The notes beneath the pieces were generated by a model. That model ran no database searches and was not told where the DNA came from. It worked only from the letters and a program-made list of their open reading frames with translations. This document shows, piece after piece, positions 42,107-52,826 of a DNA stretch of 64,000 bases. The translations under genes and the position numbers were made by a program. How positions within the stretch are numbered: the stretch's first letter is position 1; each line of letters opens with the position of its first letter. Origin of the DNA: Pyropia haitanensis (taxonomy: Eukaryota > Rhodophyta > Bangiophyceae > Bangiales > Bangiaceae); the NCBI GenBank assembly GCA_008729055.1, contig SDUX01000008.1:3435756-3499755 (forward strand). The letters run 5' to 3'.

Positions 42107-45100
42107 TCAAAAGTAGGAGCCGCTGCCCCCCCCGTGGTAGTAGTTGTTGTAGTGTTGCTGGTGCTGCTGCTGCTGGTGCTGCGCCTGCGCCTGAGCCTGA
42201 GAAGACGTCAGGCCCGGCTGCATGGAGAGCCCCTGGGAGGTCATGCCCGGCTGCATGCCCAGACCGCCAGAGACCGGGCCCCCACCAGAAAGATCCCACT
42301 GCTCGCCGCCATACATCATGGGCCCACCGCCATTGCCCGGCGGAGGCATTCCCCCGGGGCCTCCACCAGCCGCACCACCACCAGCACCACTGCCGCCATC
42401 ACTGGGTAGCCCCCCGTAGCCACCCATCCCCGCTCCGGTCTCCAGCTCGCCAAACTTATCCCCGCTGGGGACCGCGCCGCCACCGCCGCCAAGGTAGCCG
42501 CCGCCACCCCCATACGCCCCATACATACCACCATTGTTCATGGGCGCGGGGCCACCGCCACCACCACCGCCATTGCCGCTGGCCCCCGTACCGCCGCCAC
42601 CAGCCGCACCGCCGAGAGGAAGGGAAGCGTCGTAGCCGCCGCTGGCCGAAAAGGAGCCGCTGCCGTAACGCCCAACGGGAGCACCCGACGGTTCCGTGAC
42701 TCCGCCGCTTGAGCCGCCGCCGCTACCGCTGTACGTGGGAGGGTACCGATAGCCGCCCTGCGTGTGCGGGGGAGGTGGTGGCATGTACGCCCCGGGCGGA
42801 AAACCGTACGGCGCCATCGGTGGAGGGTAGGGGAAGTTGAGGCCGGGCAACAGGCCGTACGGACCCGCCGCCGCAGCCGCAGCCGCTACGGCCGCCATAG
42901 GGTCAAAGCCCCCAGGCCCACCAGTCGGCGAAGGCCCTGCGCCAGCGCCACCAGTCATGTCAGATGAGTCAGACGGCTTGCCCAACCCACCGCCCAAGTC
43001 CTTGCTCCCACCGCCGCCATTCAGTCCGCCAGGGCCGCTGCTCCCGCCGAGTGGCCCGCCCCCACCGCCGGCGCCGCCCAACTCCAGCCCAGGACCGCCG
43101 CCGACAAATGGACCGTACGGATCGTAAAACGGTTGCATCAGCGGCCCCCGATCGCCAACCCCTCCCGAGGAAGCATCGTACGGGAATCCACCGCCATAGT
43201 TGCCCACCATCGGCGGGGGAGCCATCATCCCATAAGGAGGCGCGTAGCCGAGGTGCTGCTGCTGCGGCGGCGGCTGCTGATGCGAGGTTGGAGCGCCCAT
43301 CGCGCCGCTGCCAGGCACCTGCGGCGGCTGCTGCGGAACGTGGGCGGGCGGCGGCTGAGGCGGCTGGTGCATGTGCTGCGCCGGCTGCTGAGACTGCTGC
43401 GGCTGCTGCGGCTGCTGCTGCGGCTGCGAATGCGGGGGCTGCTGTGGCGGTGGTGGCTGAGAGCCGTGTGCCTGCTGTTGAGACGCCTGGTGCGACGGCA
43501 GCATCTGCGGCTGCTGCTGCTGTTGCGGCTGATGCGAAGGAGCATCCCGTGGCGGTGGTGCCCGGTAAGGAGGCTGTGCAGACGGAGCGGGCGCCGAAGA
43601 CGCAGCAGACGTAGACACTGAAGCTTGTGAACCCGGTGCCGACCCATACGACCGAGGAGCCTCTGCCGACGGCGGCGACGACGACGGGGCCAATGGAGAT
43701 CGGGCAGCCGACGAGGCGGCAGGTGCCGCAGGCAGTGACGCGGCATTCGATCCGGGTACCGCTTCAGACGTAGGGAGCGAACGGGCGGCATCCGACGCCG
43801 GCGGCTCGGCTGAAGACGTCGACGCTGCCGGTGCAGCCGGAGGTGGCTTGACCTCCCCTGGGGTCACGGCCGATGTTGACGCAACAGGGGCCGACTCGGC
43901 AGCAGCAGGCGTGGACCAGTTGACACCCCCGCCGTTGATGCCGCTGAGACCGCCCAGCGAAAAGGACCCAAATTGTAGGCCAAGCACCTCTGCGCTAGGG
44001 GTGGGCGCCGCAGGTGCAGACGACGAAGGCGGCTGCGCCGCTGTCGCAGGCTGGCTCGGCTTGGCTGGTGCCGCCACAGGCGCCGACAGCGTGGACGTCG
44101 CGGTCGATGCCGCGGGCGCTAGGGACGTCACACTCCACACCGAACCCGGCGCGGCGTCGGCGCTTGCAGTGGGTGCTCCCTCGCGCGCCGGCGGGGATGG
44201 CGACGACGTCCACGCGCCAGAGAGCGCCGTGGCGGCAGATTCGGCGGCAAGCGCCGACGACTCCTTGTCCACTTCTGACTCAGAGCGAAGAATGGCCGGG
44301 CGGGGCTCGATCGACTCGGCAGACGCAGGCGTAGGCGTCTCAGCTGCGGCGGTCGCAGCGTCAGACTTGGTCGCCACCGCCTCCGCATCGACGCCAGTCG
44401 CGGCGGGTAGCACGTCATCTGCCGGCTTGTTGCCAGTCGAGGAGGCCACTGCCGTCGGTGCCGCCACCGCGTCCGTCGCTCCCATCGTCTGGCCGACTGC
44501 TGCCTCTGGTGAAGGCGCCCCACCCGCTTCTAGTGCCGTCGGCCCAGCCGAGGGTGACGCCTTTGGCGGCACAAGTTTGGACGGCGGGCCGGACCGCGCA
44601 CCGCGAGGCGCCGCCTTGGGCGGCGGCGGCGCACGCCGCTCGGAGGGCGCCGCAGCCTTGGCATATGACAACCCAGATGCCGCCGCGGACGCGTAGTTGA
44701 GAGGAGCTGCGGGTCTCGGCACTGCCACGCCAGCAGCACCAGCCGCGCCGCCACTCCCAGCTCCCACCGTCGTGGTCGGAGGCGCGCCCCCAGAGGGCTC
44801 GCTCCCCACTTTCACGCCCCCACCGACCGTCGTGGAACCCCAGCCATTGGCCGACGCGGGTTTTGCATCGTCACCGCCACCAGCAGAAGGCAGCGCCGGG
44901 TCCGCCGCAGAGACGGCCCCAGGTGCCAGGCCAGGGCCCGCCAGATCGACACCTCCACCACCGCCTGCCGCCGTTGCCAGCGTGTCCCCGCCTGCCCGAG
45001 GAGCCCCACCGCCACCCGCCGCAGCTGGAGCCCGAACGGCACCAGCGCCCGGCGTGGAGTGACTGCCCCCAACACCCGCCGGTGAAGGGTACGATCGAGG

Positions 45101-45700
45101 CCCCCCGCGGGTGTACGACTTTGGAGGACGCGCACCCGTGTCATGCGCGCGCGGATGAGGACGACCGGTATGGCCACCCCGCGCAGATGACGGCCGCGTG
45201 GCCGGCTTCTTTTTCTTGGTGGACACTTCGTTCCAGTCTTCTTCTCCTGCAGGCGAGTAGGTAAAGAAAGCACACGTACAAGCAAAATACAAGCCATACA
45301 AAGCAGCTCACGTCAGCATCAGGACACGGCATCCACAAAAAATGGCACGTCCAGACGTGCGCCGCACGAACACGTCTACGCATACAAACCACCCACGCAT
45401 AGATAAATTCAAAAGGTCAACAGAGAAACAAACGAGCATCGCCCACAACACAATAATAGGAGAAGTCTCCGGCCGCGGAATCAACGTACCACTCACGAAT
45501 CGCTCGATGGTGCGTTGCACGTCCATGCCATTGTCCTGGAGGACACGATGAGCTTCGTCGAACGGCACGCTGCACACCTCCATGACGCGGTCCACCTTTG
45601 CCATCACCGCCTTGCTCAGCCGCGCGTTGCGGCCGGTCGGGCGCCCAGCCGCCGCGCTCCCGGTGCCGGCGCCACCTCCACGGCTATTCATGGTCAACAT
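42107..45700 (-). CDS. GIP1-N/UBA-like domain protein with prion-like tail (copy B), two exons
   Basis: Exon 1 is 45490-45700, the intron is 45247-45489 (243 nt, GTACGT...CTGCAG) and exon 2 is 42107-45246, giving 1116 residues. It starts MLTMNSRGGG, parallel to MLSLNGGTGS of copy A. The UBA-like domain reads SKAVMAKVDRVMEVCSVPFD, EAHRVLQDNGMDVQRTIE, RFVSG|EEDWNEVSTKKKKP. Later parts match copy A block by block: PLNYASAAASGLSYAKAA, VLGLQFGSFSLGGLSG, a Gln/His-rich stretch, GPYGLLPGLNFPY, and a Gln-rich end HYNNYYHGGGSGSYF. It is longer than A through Ala/Pro and Gln-rich insertions (43250-43560). Nuclear co-regulator or RNP-granule roles are inference from composition and the plant family. Same intron position and phase as copy A. 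Confidence 0.78.
45247..45489 (-). other. Intron of GIP1-like gene B
   Basis: Phase-1 intron after RFVS(G), donor GTACGT, acceptor CCTGCAG. It matches the intron of copy A in position and phase but differs in sequence. Confidence 0.85.
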
Positions 45701-47214
45701 GGTGCGCCCTGGGGGGCGGAGAGGGCCCGGGTCCGGCCTGCGGCGGCGACCAGAGGCCACGCCGGAAGGGGCAGGCTAGGGGCAGACGCACGCACCAAAC
45801 AAAAGGGCGTCCAACAGGGACGGCGCGCGACGAGATACAGGGAGACGAGAGCGTAGGATGCAAACGACGCAGGGAGGTATGGGCGGAGGGAGCAGGCCCG
45901 ACCGGGGCGCGTGGCGTGACGCGCACACACACCCAGTCACAAACCACGGCAGTCGGGGTGACAGCACCCGCAGCCGATGCCCGCCGTGTGGGGGCGGCGG
46001 CGATCCTGGACCCGCGTGTTGGGGGACGGCGCAGCGGCACACGGCGAACGAGGCGGCGCGGGGCACGGGCGAGGGGGGAGCGCGGCGGACGGCGGCTGCG
46101 GGGGGGGAGCGCAGCGCGCTGGGCGACAGCCCAAAAAACACTGGACCAACACCGTCGCGCGGCCCCGGTGACACAGCACGCGCGGCAGCAGCTGCAGAGG
46201 GTGGTGTGCAGGGGTGCGTGTGACCGAGCCACCGGCCCGCGGCCTGGGCCTGCCCACAGCCAAGCTGACGTTGGTCCATCCCAGACATGTGACAGAGACA
46301 AAACAGTAACCCACACCCACTCACGTATGGAAATGTATCCATTGTGCAATTGCAATGGCGTCCAGAGACAGACCCTCTCTGCGCCTCGGCGCGTACAAGT
46401 CTGTCGAGATTGTACTTATCCGTGAGATGCCGCCACGCGAGGGTGACGTCTATCCATCCGTGCGTACCGAAATCCTCGCCCTGCGAGCAGCCAGGAAGGT
46501 GACAGGCTGCAGCTACGGGTCAATGTTCGTGCGGCCGACGCACCGAACATAGGCTGTGTCCTGAACCATCTGTTGGCATGGGGAGTCGACGTACTGCGTT
46601 CAGCAGAAGCGCAGACTTCTTCTTTCTTGTTGCTGAGACGTGAAGCAGACTCGGCCACTGAGCCACGAATCGCCCATCTTCAGATTGGCGACACGTCCAG
46701 TGTTGTCGGAACACCCACACAGACGAGTGAGCGGCGGTGTGGAGGCGTTGTTACCGGCGTAGGGCGGCATCATTGGGCGTACAATATGAGCAACCATTGC
46801 CTATTTGGCTCCCTTTTCTTCGTCTCGAGAAGTTTACATGTGGTCCTCCGCACATATCCTTGGCCACTGGACGATGCCGCAAGTCTGTGTCCCAGTCCAC
46901 GCACTGGTTCCTGTCAACGGACCACTCTCTCGCTGCGGGCGTGAGGAGCCACACGCGCTTCCCAGTTTGCGTTGGTACTCGATCTGTGCTGGTGCGGAAG
47001 GGGGCCGTCTCTCCCGTTGCCAGATATTCACCCAGAACCCCCACTTCACGACTGCAATATGTATGTATGTACAACCGCAGTGGCGCCGCAGCCGCCACAC
47101 CTGCGACACTGTACAGACGGTCACGTCGACGCCGACAACGCCACCACCCGCAAAAACCGCCACCCCCACCCCCTCCCTACTGCGAGACTCACACCCCAGG
47201 CAGCTCCACGTCAG
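45701..47214. other. Intergenic, no gene recognised
   Basis: About 1.5 kb between the 5' end of copy B and the 3' end of the bZIP gene. GC-rich to 46250, then near-balanced. Short frames on both strands show no domain. Confidence 0.5.
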
Positions 47215-49586
47215 TCATATCATCGTCGTCGCCCACACCCGGGGGCACACGGACGCCCCCCACCCCCCCCCTCCCACCCCCGACGCCGCCGCCGCCTGCG
47301 CGGCCGCCAGTGCGGCGCCCAGCCGCGCCACCTCCCGCTCACGGTCCTCCACCTCCCCCCGCAGGCGGTTGGCGTCGGCGAGGCTCTCCGCCGCCTCGGC
47401 GCGCAGCTCAACCACCTCGGCGACGAGCGCCGCCTCGCGGTCGGCGGCGGCGGCGAGCTCCCCCTCCAGGTCGAGCATGCGCTTGAGCCGGCGCTGGCGC
47501 GACTCCTCGGCGGTGCGGCGGTTCTTGAGGATCCGCGCCTCCTTGCGCTCCTCGTCGGTGGCGTAGCGCTTGCGCTTTCGCAGCGCCAACGGCGAGAGGG
47601 GGGTGGGGGGGGACAGCGCACCAGGCGGCGGGGTGCCCGCGCGGGAGCCGCCGTCCGCGGCGGCCGCCGTCGACGGGGGCGCCCGCACCACCAGGGGCGC
47701 GGGGGGGGGGCGCCTTGCGGCGGCCGCTGCCGCCGCACCCGCGGTAGCTGGGGAGGGAGCGGTCGTCGGTCGGGCGGCGGTGGCGGCAGCGCCGGTAGCA
47801 CCCGCCGCCGCCGCTCCCCCAGGCACCCGTGGCGGCAGCAGAGCGGCGGTCCGCGCCGCAGCGGACAGAGACCCCCCTCCCACGAGCACGGGCCTGGGCG
47901 CGGGTAACGCGGCCACTGTCCTCGGGTGCAACGGTGTGATCACCACATCCCCCGTCAAGGAGGTGGACATGGTCGCCGTTCGGACGGCCACAGGCAGCCG
48001 AACGGCGGGGGAAGGAACCGGGGCGGCAGCACGGGGAAGAGCGGCCGCCGTAGACGCCGGGGAGGGGGAGCGCACGACGGGTGCCGCCGGGGTAGCGGCC
48101 ACAGCGGCGGGTGCGGCGGCTGGCGGCGGCCGCGCCGCCGCGAGCGCGGCAGCGGCCGCCGCGGCCGCCGGCGATTGAACGGCTGCGGATGCGGCGGCAG
48201 CGGCGACGGCAGGAGGGGCGGGTAGTGGCCGAGCCACCGCCGCCACGACAGGAGTAGCTGTGGGGGCGGGTGACCGAGCCACCGCCACGGCAGGGGTGGC
48301 CGCACGGGCCGCCGGCTGGGCGGCGGGAGCCGCGACCACGACGGGTGGGAGGGCCCGCACTGCTGGCGGGGCGGTCGCTGGGACGGCTGGGGCGACCACG
48401 GCGGCGGGCGTAGCCGCGGTCAAAGTGGAAGTCAGCGCGGCCGCGGGTGGCCGCACCACCGTAGCCGCAGGAACAGAAGGTGGCCGTGTAGCCGGCGCGG
48501 CGGCTGATACCGAAGCCGCAGCAGCAGGGAACGGCGGTCCGGCTGGGGTTGCGGCTGGCGCCGCTGCGGGCGCCCCTGCCTTGACCACCACAGCAGAGGC
48601 TCCAGGACCGTGCCCACCCGCCACCAAAGGCGCCACGGCGGCCGTGGTAGCCGCAGGCAAAGCGGAAGCCAACGCGGCAGCGGGCGGCCGCACCACCGTA
48701 GCCGAAGGAGCAGAAAGTGGGCGAGCAGCTGGGACAGCGGCTGGCACCAAAGCCCCAGGAGCAGAGTGTGACCGTCCGGCAGGGGCAGCGGCTGGCACGG
48801 AAACGGCAGGAGCAGCGACTGCCTGTCCAGCCGGGCCAGCGGCCGGCACCGCCGCGGCAGGGGCAGCGAGTGCTTGTCCAGCCGAGGCAGCGGCTGGCAA
48901 CGAAGCGGCAGGGGCAGAGAGTTGCCGCGCAGCTGCGGCAGCGGCTGGCACCGCCGCGGGCGGCTCTGCCTTGTCCGCCGCAGCCGATGCCGCAGGCGGT
49001 GGCCCACCCGCCATTAACGGCGCCGCGGCAACGACAGCGGGTGGCTGCACCACCGCAGCAGGCCGAGCGGTGGCGACAGGCTGTGGGTGCCCAACGGACC
49101 CGACAGCCGGCGTCCCTCCCCCCGGCGGTGCCGCTGCCGGCGGGGTAGACGGGGGGGAGGGCGCCCGTACCGCCGTTGGAACCGCTGCTCCCGGCACTGC
49201 TGGGATAGCAGATGCTGCTGCTGGCAACGCGGCGCCCGCCGGGGCCACCGCCACCAACGCTACCTCCTGCTTGATGAATGGGGTGCAGGCGCCCGCCGTC
49301 GAGGGCGGTGGCCGCGGCCCGGGCGGGACGGCGACGGCAACTGCGGGCACCACCGCTGGCGGACGTACCGCTGGCGGGCCAGCCGGCACCACCACAGGCG
49401 TGACCGGGACGGCGGCCGGGGCCGCCGCGACCGCCGCAGCGGCCGACGGAGTAGGAGTGGCTGCCGTCGACGGAGTAGAAGCGGCTGCCGTCGACGCCCC
49501 CGACGGCGGCAACGCTCCTGCTGATGGTGCAGGCGATGACGACGACGACCGCGGCGGCGACGACAGCGGCGGCGGTGGCAACGACG

Positions 49587-49618
<32 letters not shown>

Positions 49619-49713
49619 GGCGGCGACAGTGACGGCGGCGGCGACGGCGGCAGCGGCGGCGCCTGCAGCGGCGGTGGCGGCGGAGGCGGTGGGGACGGCC
49701 GGCCCGCCGCCGC

Positions 49714-49745
<32 letters not shown>

Positions 49746-49791
49746 CCTCCGCCGCCTCTGCGGCCGCCGCCACCGCCGCCGCCGCGGCCAT
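47215..49791 (-). CDS. bZIP transcription factor with long Ala/Pro-rich N-terminus
   Basis: The C-terminal domain (about 47220-47600) reads RKRKRYATDEERKEARILK then NRRTAEESRQRRLKR, with the invariant N-x7-R. A heptad region follows (Leu at L10, L24 and L31 after the Arg, with Ala at 17), giving an Asp/Glu/Arg-rich coiled coil of about 60 residues. It should bind DNA as a dimer in the nucleus. Everything before it is Ala/Pro/Val/Thr-rich and includes a 17-residue tandem repeat. The start used is ATG 49789-49791 (MAAAAAVAAA). A better-context ATG at 50000 (CCCATGGCC, MATAIGTAPARAES) lies in another frame across a 12-C run (49803-49814) and may be the true start if that run is mis-sized. The target genes are unknown. 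Confidence 0.78.
48735..48990. repeat. 51-bp tandem repeat in bZIP coding region
   Basis: The core CAGCGGCTGGCA recurs at 48735, 48786, 48837 (one change), 48888 and 48939, exactly 51 bp apart. On the coding strand it gives a 17-residue unit like LAAPAAAVPAAGPAGQA. Weaker copies continue on both sides. Confidence 0.85.
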
Positions 49792-50910
49792 GAGCGTCCC
49801 CGCCCCCCCCCCCCGACCACCGGCGGCGGCGCCGCCCGCGGGGCGCCCGCCCCCCCCGCGGGGGTGGCGGGCGCCCCGCCCGCGACGGCGGGGGTGGCGA
49901 AGGCGGGCGGCGGGCGGGGGTGGGGGGGAGGCGCCGCCCCCGCCGCCGCGGGTGGCGGCGACTCTGCCCGCGCCGGCGCGGTGCCGATCGCGGTGGCCAT
50001 GGGCGCGGGGGGAATGGCGGGGGGGGGGTTGGGTGGCGGGTGGCGGGTGGCGGGTGCCGCACGGGGGGCGGCCGGCCGGAAAGGTCGGCAAAGGACAGTT
50101 GGCCTTTGCCGGGGGCGGTCGCCCAAGCGCCCGCCGTAGCGGCACGGGAGGCACGTCCACGGGGAGAGGCTCGGGTGGCGAGGCGGCCGCCGCCGCGGTC
50201 GCCCGCGACGACAGGGGGGGAGGCTTCTTCGACCGCCTTCTTGCAGAGTACGTTGGACAATTGCAGTAGGGTCGGAGGCTTTTGAGATGCAAATACGTAC
50301 ACATGATTGTAATTCTCTTCGGACGGAGCGAAGCTATCCCCCGTTGTCGCAGCATCAGATTCCCCCGATTCAAACGGAGTACGGCTTACATGGCCGAGGA
50401 TCGACGCGTCCTGCACGGTGACATTTCACCACAAATCGGAAGCAAACTCCCACCTGCCATAATCGCATCAAGACTCGCGATCGACCAGCTGTAAGCGTGT
50501 CGGGTTAGATCCCTTTTGGATAGAATCCGACACGGATAAAAGCTGAGAATCCCTGTATACCCCAGTATTTCCAAAATACATTTCCAAGAACATCCAAGAG
50601 ATTGTGACTGACAAAGAGCTTGAACAAGTTGGGCGCCGTGCATGCATCCGATAGTTAAGTATTTCGTCATAATTTCCTGTTGAATGTCACGACTTAATTT
50701 CTGACGGTTGCGTTTGCAACGTGTGTTGGTCTGGTTGCTCCTTTCTCATCACCGCCATCGGGCCACGATGTGGTGGATGAGCACCATCCGGACCATCCTC
50801 GTACAGCCCGCTCCCCTCCCCTTTTGCCGGACGGCGACAGAAGTGCCGTCGACGCGGTAGACCCTCTACATTTGTTGGGCTGTTTTTGACGCTCTCTCCT
50901 TGTCGCGACC
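49792..50910. other. Divergent 5' region between bZIP and small membrane-protein gene
   Basis: The first 500 bp is GC-rich and may include bZIP 5' coding sequence. 50280-50880 is AT-richer and holds a hairpin (50497-50533). No further gene recognised. Confidence 0.4.
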
Positions 50911-51889
50911 ATGACCGCCGCCGCCGCGGCCAAAGCGGCTACGTCGTCGGGACCGTCCTCGCTGGTGGTGGTATGCTTGGCCCGCCTGTTCTTCCTGTCG
51001 TCCAGGGTGAGCGCCCCTTATCTCTGGGTTTTTTCTTTCTTTGTTCCGCTTCAGATAGGGCACGTGTATGATGGGGTGGATCCTGGATGCTGGCTGTCTC
51101 CCTGCCGGTGGTTCAGAACCGGGGTGGGCAGACCGCCAGTGACAGCCGCCGGCATCGATGCGGCCTTTGCGACTGACACGCGCTCTCTGTCTACCCGTTT
51201 TTTTTTTGTTCGCTCTTGCTTATGTCTCTCTTTCTCGCTCCTACTTTCTTCGTTGTCATGTTTGTCTGGGGGTGTGCCCTGCGTAGTTTGGGCGTGTGGC
51301 GCTGCTGGGCGTCGGCTTCATGGTTGGGTCCATCAAGGCGGTACGTTGTGGGGGATCGGTCTTGCGCGAGTGGCTGCTTTTTTGGTCACGGTGTGTGGCC
51401 GTGGTGGTTGGTATTTTTGGGTACGACGACGGGGGTCCGGGGGCGCTGCCGCCCTGCGTGGCGGGCTGTGGTTTTCCGTGCGGGCATTGTGAGGTGAGTG
51501 CCCTGCGCTGCGCTCTGGTGCGCTGTATGCAGAGCTGGGTTGGAGGTCTGCGGTCTTTTGTCGAGCCTTGTCGATTTCGCTGTAGAGGGTCGTGAGAGAG
51601 TGCTGACGTGTCTTTTGATGCTCGAGTTTTTTGGCCCCGTCGTTTGTGTGTGTGTCCTGTGCCCCATCATGTCCATGCGACACCACGTCGGGCTATGCTC
51701 GTCCGCTGCGTTCTCGTTGCGTAGTCCAATGCCCAGAGCGCGCGGGAGGCTGCGCTGCGCGCCACCATCCAGGAGCGCACGGAGAAGCTGGCTGCGATTG
51801 AGGCGGCGAACGCGCCACCGGTGGTGGTAGCAGAAGGCAAGCCCTCCTCGGGTGACCCGGTACAGGACTGGATCGACTCGCTGGAGTAG
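50911..51889 (+). CDS. Small membrane protein, three exons, unrecognised
   Basis: Proposed exons are 50911-51006, 51287-51340 and 51725-51889, all joined in phase 0, giving 104 residues. Exon 1 (MTAAAAAKAATSSGPSSLVV then VCLARLFFLSSR) and exon 2 (FGRVALLGVGFMVGSIKA) together form a hydrophobic hairpin or one long membrane segment. Exon 3 (SNAQSAREAALRATIQERTE onward) is a short charged helix followed by an acidic end ...PVQDWIDSLE. Donors are CAGG|GTGAGC and GCG|GTACGT; acceptors GCGTAG twice. The 54-nt middle exon and T-rich introns look genuine. The shape (short N-terminal membrane part, helical tail) is typical of small organellar or ER membrane subunits, but I cannot name it. Confidence 0.52.
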
Positions 51890-52337
51890 GGTGTCGGTGG
51901 CTACCTCTTGTGGATACGGGGGAGCAAGCTCGTTTGCGTGGGGTAGCCTGGCTACTGGAGGTGTCGGCAGTATACCCTTTTTTTGTTTTTCTTTCTCGTA
52001 GTATTGTATTTCAGAGGACCCCCTCTGGGCTCCGTCTCCCTTTGCTCCCCGCCCCCGTGGCCGTGTTGAGCAGGCCTCGTGTGCGACTGTCGTAGCTGTC
52101 GGACTGCTCGCTCTTTTTCTACTCGGCGCTTGCAAGGCCGCTGCACCAGTGGTGGCAGGTTCCACGTTTCAGATGAAAGCATGCATTTGAGCAACCGTGA
52201 CGCGTGAACATGATCCAATCATCCTGCCGTCTCGGCATCTGGCGTCAACGCGGCCAGCTCGCCTTCCGTCCCATCTATCGTACCAACCTCCCGTTCTTTT
52301 TTCTCGCCCACCTTGGCAGCTTGCCCGACCGCCCCCT
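51890..52337. other. Intergenic small membrane-protein gene to MoaD
   Basis: Contains T-rich tracts (51978-52000) about 90-110 nt after the upstream stop, possibly 3'-end signals, and the MoaD promoter. No gene seen. Confidence 0.4.
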
Positions 52338-52640
52338 ATGAGCTCCCCAGCAGCTCCCGCAGCGGCAGAAGACCCCGCCCCCGTCTCTGTTCAGCTGCTG
52401 CTCTTCGCATCGGCGCGGGAGGCGGCCAGCGGCGCCTCCCGGGTGTCCCTCGCCCTCCCCGCCGGGACCGTCCCCGGCGCCGCCGCGCGGGCGGCGATTG
52501 TCGCGGCGCTGCCCGGCTTAGCACCGCTGCTGCCGTCGTGTGCGCTCGCTGTCAACGCCGAGTACGTGGAGGAGGGGGCGGCGCCGCCGCTGGTGACGGG
52601 CGACGAGCTGGCGGTGATCCCGCCCATTAGCGGCGGGTGA
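52338..52640 (+). CDS. MOCS2A: Molybdopterin synthase small subunit (MoaD/MOCS2A)
   Basis: A 100-residue ubiquitin-fold sulphur carrier from ATG 52338 (MSSPAAPAAAEDP). It has the beta start VSVQLLLFASAREAASG, the middle LPLL-type core PGLAPLLPSCALAVNAEYV, and the diagnostic C-terminus GDELAVIPPISGG ending in a free GG at a TGA. Known role: the GG is adenylated and thiocarboxylated, then MoaE uses the sulphur to turn cPMP into molybdopterin. The partner MoaE is the next gene, same strand and same frame, 186 bp downstream, recalling the MOCS2A/MOCS2B bicistronic locus of animals. Length is slightly above the usual 80-90 because of the Ala/Pro leader. Confidence 0.92.
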   Translation: MSSPAAPAAAEDPAPVSVQLLLFASAREAASGASRVSLALPAGTVPGAAARAAIVAALPGLAPLLPSCALAVNAEYVEEGAAPPLVTGDELAVIPPISGG

Positions 52641-52659
52641 GGGGGCGGCAGCCGCAGCA

Positions 52660-52660
<1 letters not shown>

Positions 52661-52729
<69 letters not shown>
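52661..52729. repeat. (CGG)23 repeat between MoaD and MoaE
   Basis: A perfect 69-bp CGG run. In the frame shared by MoaD and MoaE it reads as Gly codons with no stop. Confidence 0.95.
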
Positions 52730-52730
<1 letters not shown>

Positions 52731-52826
52731 TGCGTCGACGGCGGCGGCGGTGGTGGCGGCGGCGGTTGCGGGCTCTGGGGGGAAGAGCGGGGCGAAAGGG
52801 TGGTGCTGACTTGGGTGACGAACGCC

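Noticed and set aside
52641..52826. TGA of MoaD as a selenocysteine codon
   Set aside because: MoaD requires a free C-terminal Gly-Gly, so termination at this TGA is functionally expected; no SECIS-like element recognised.
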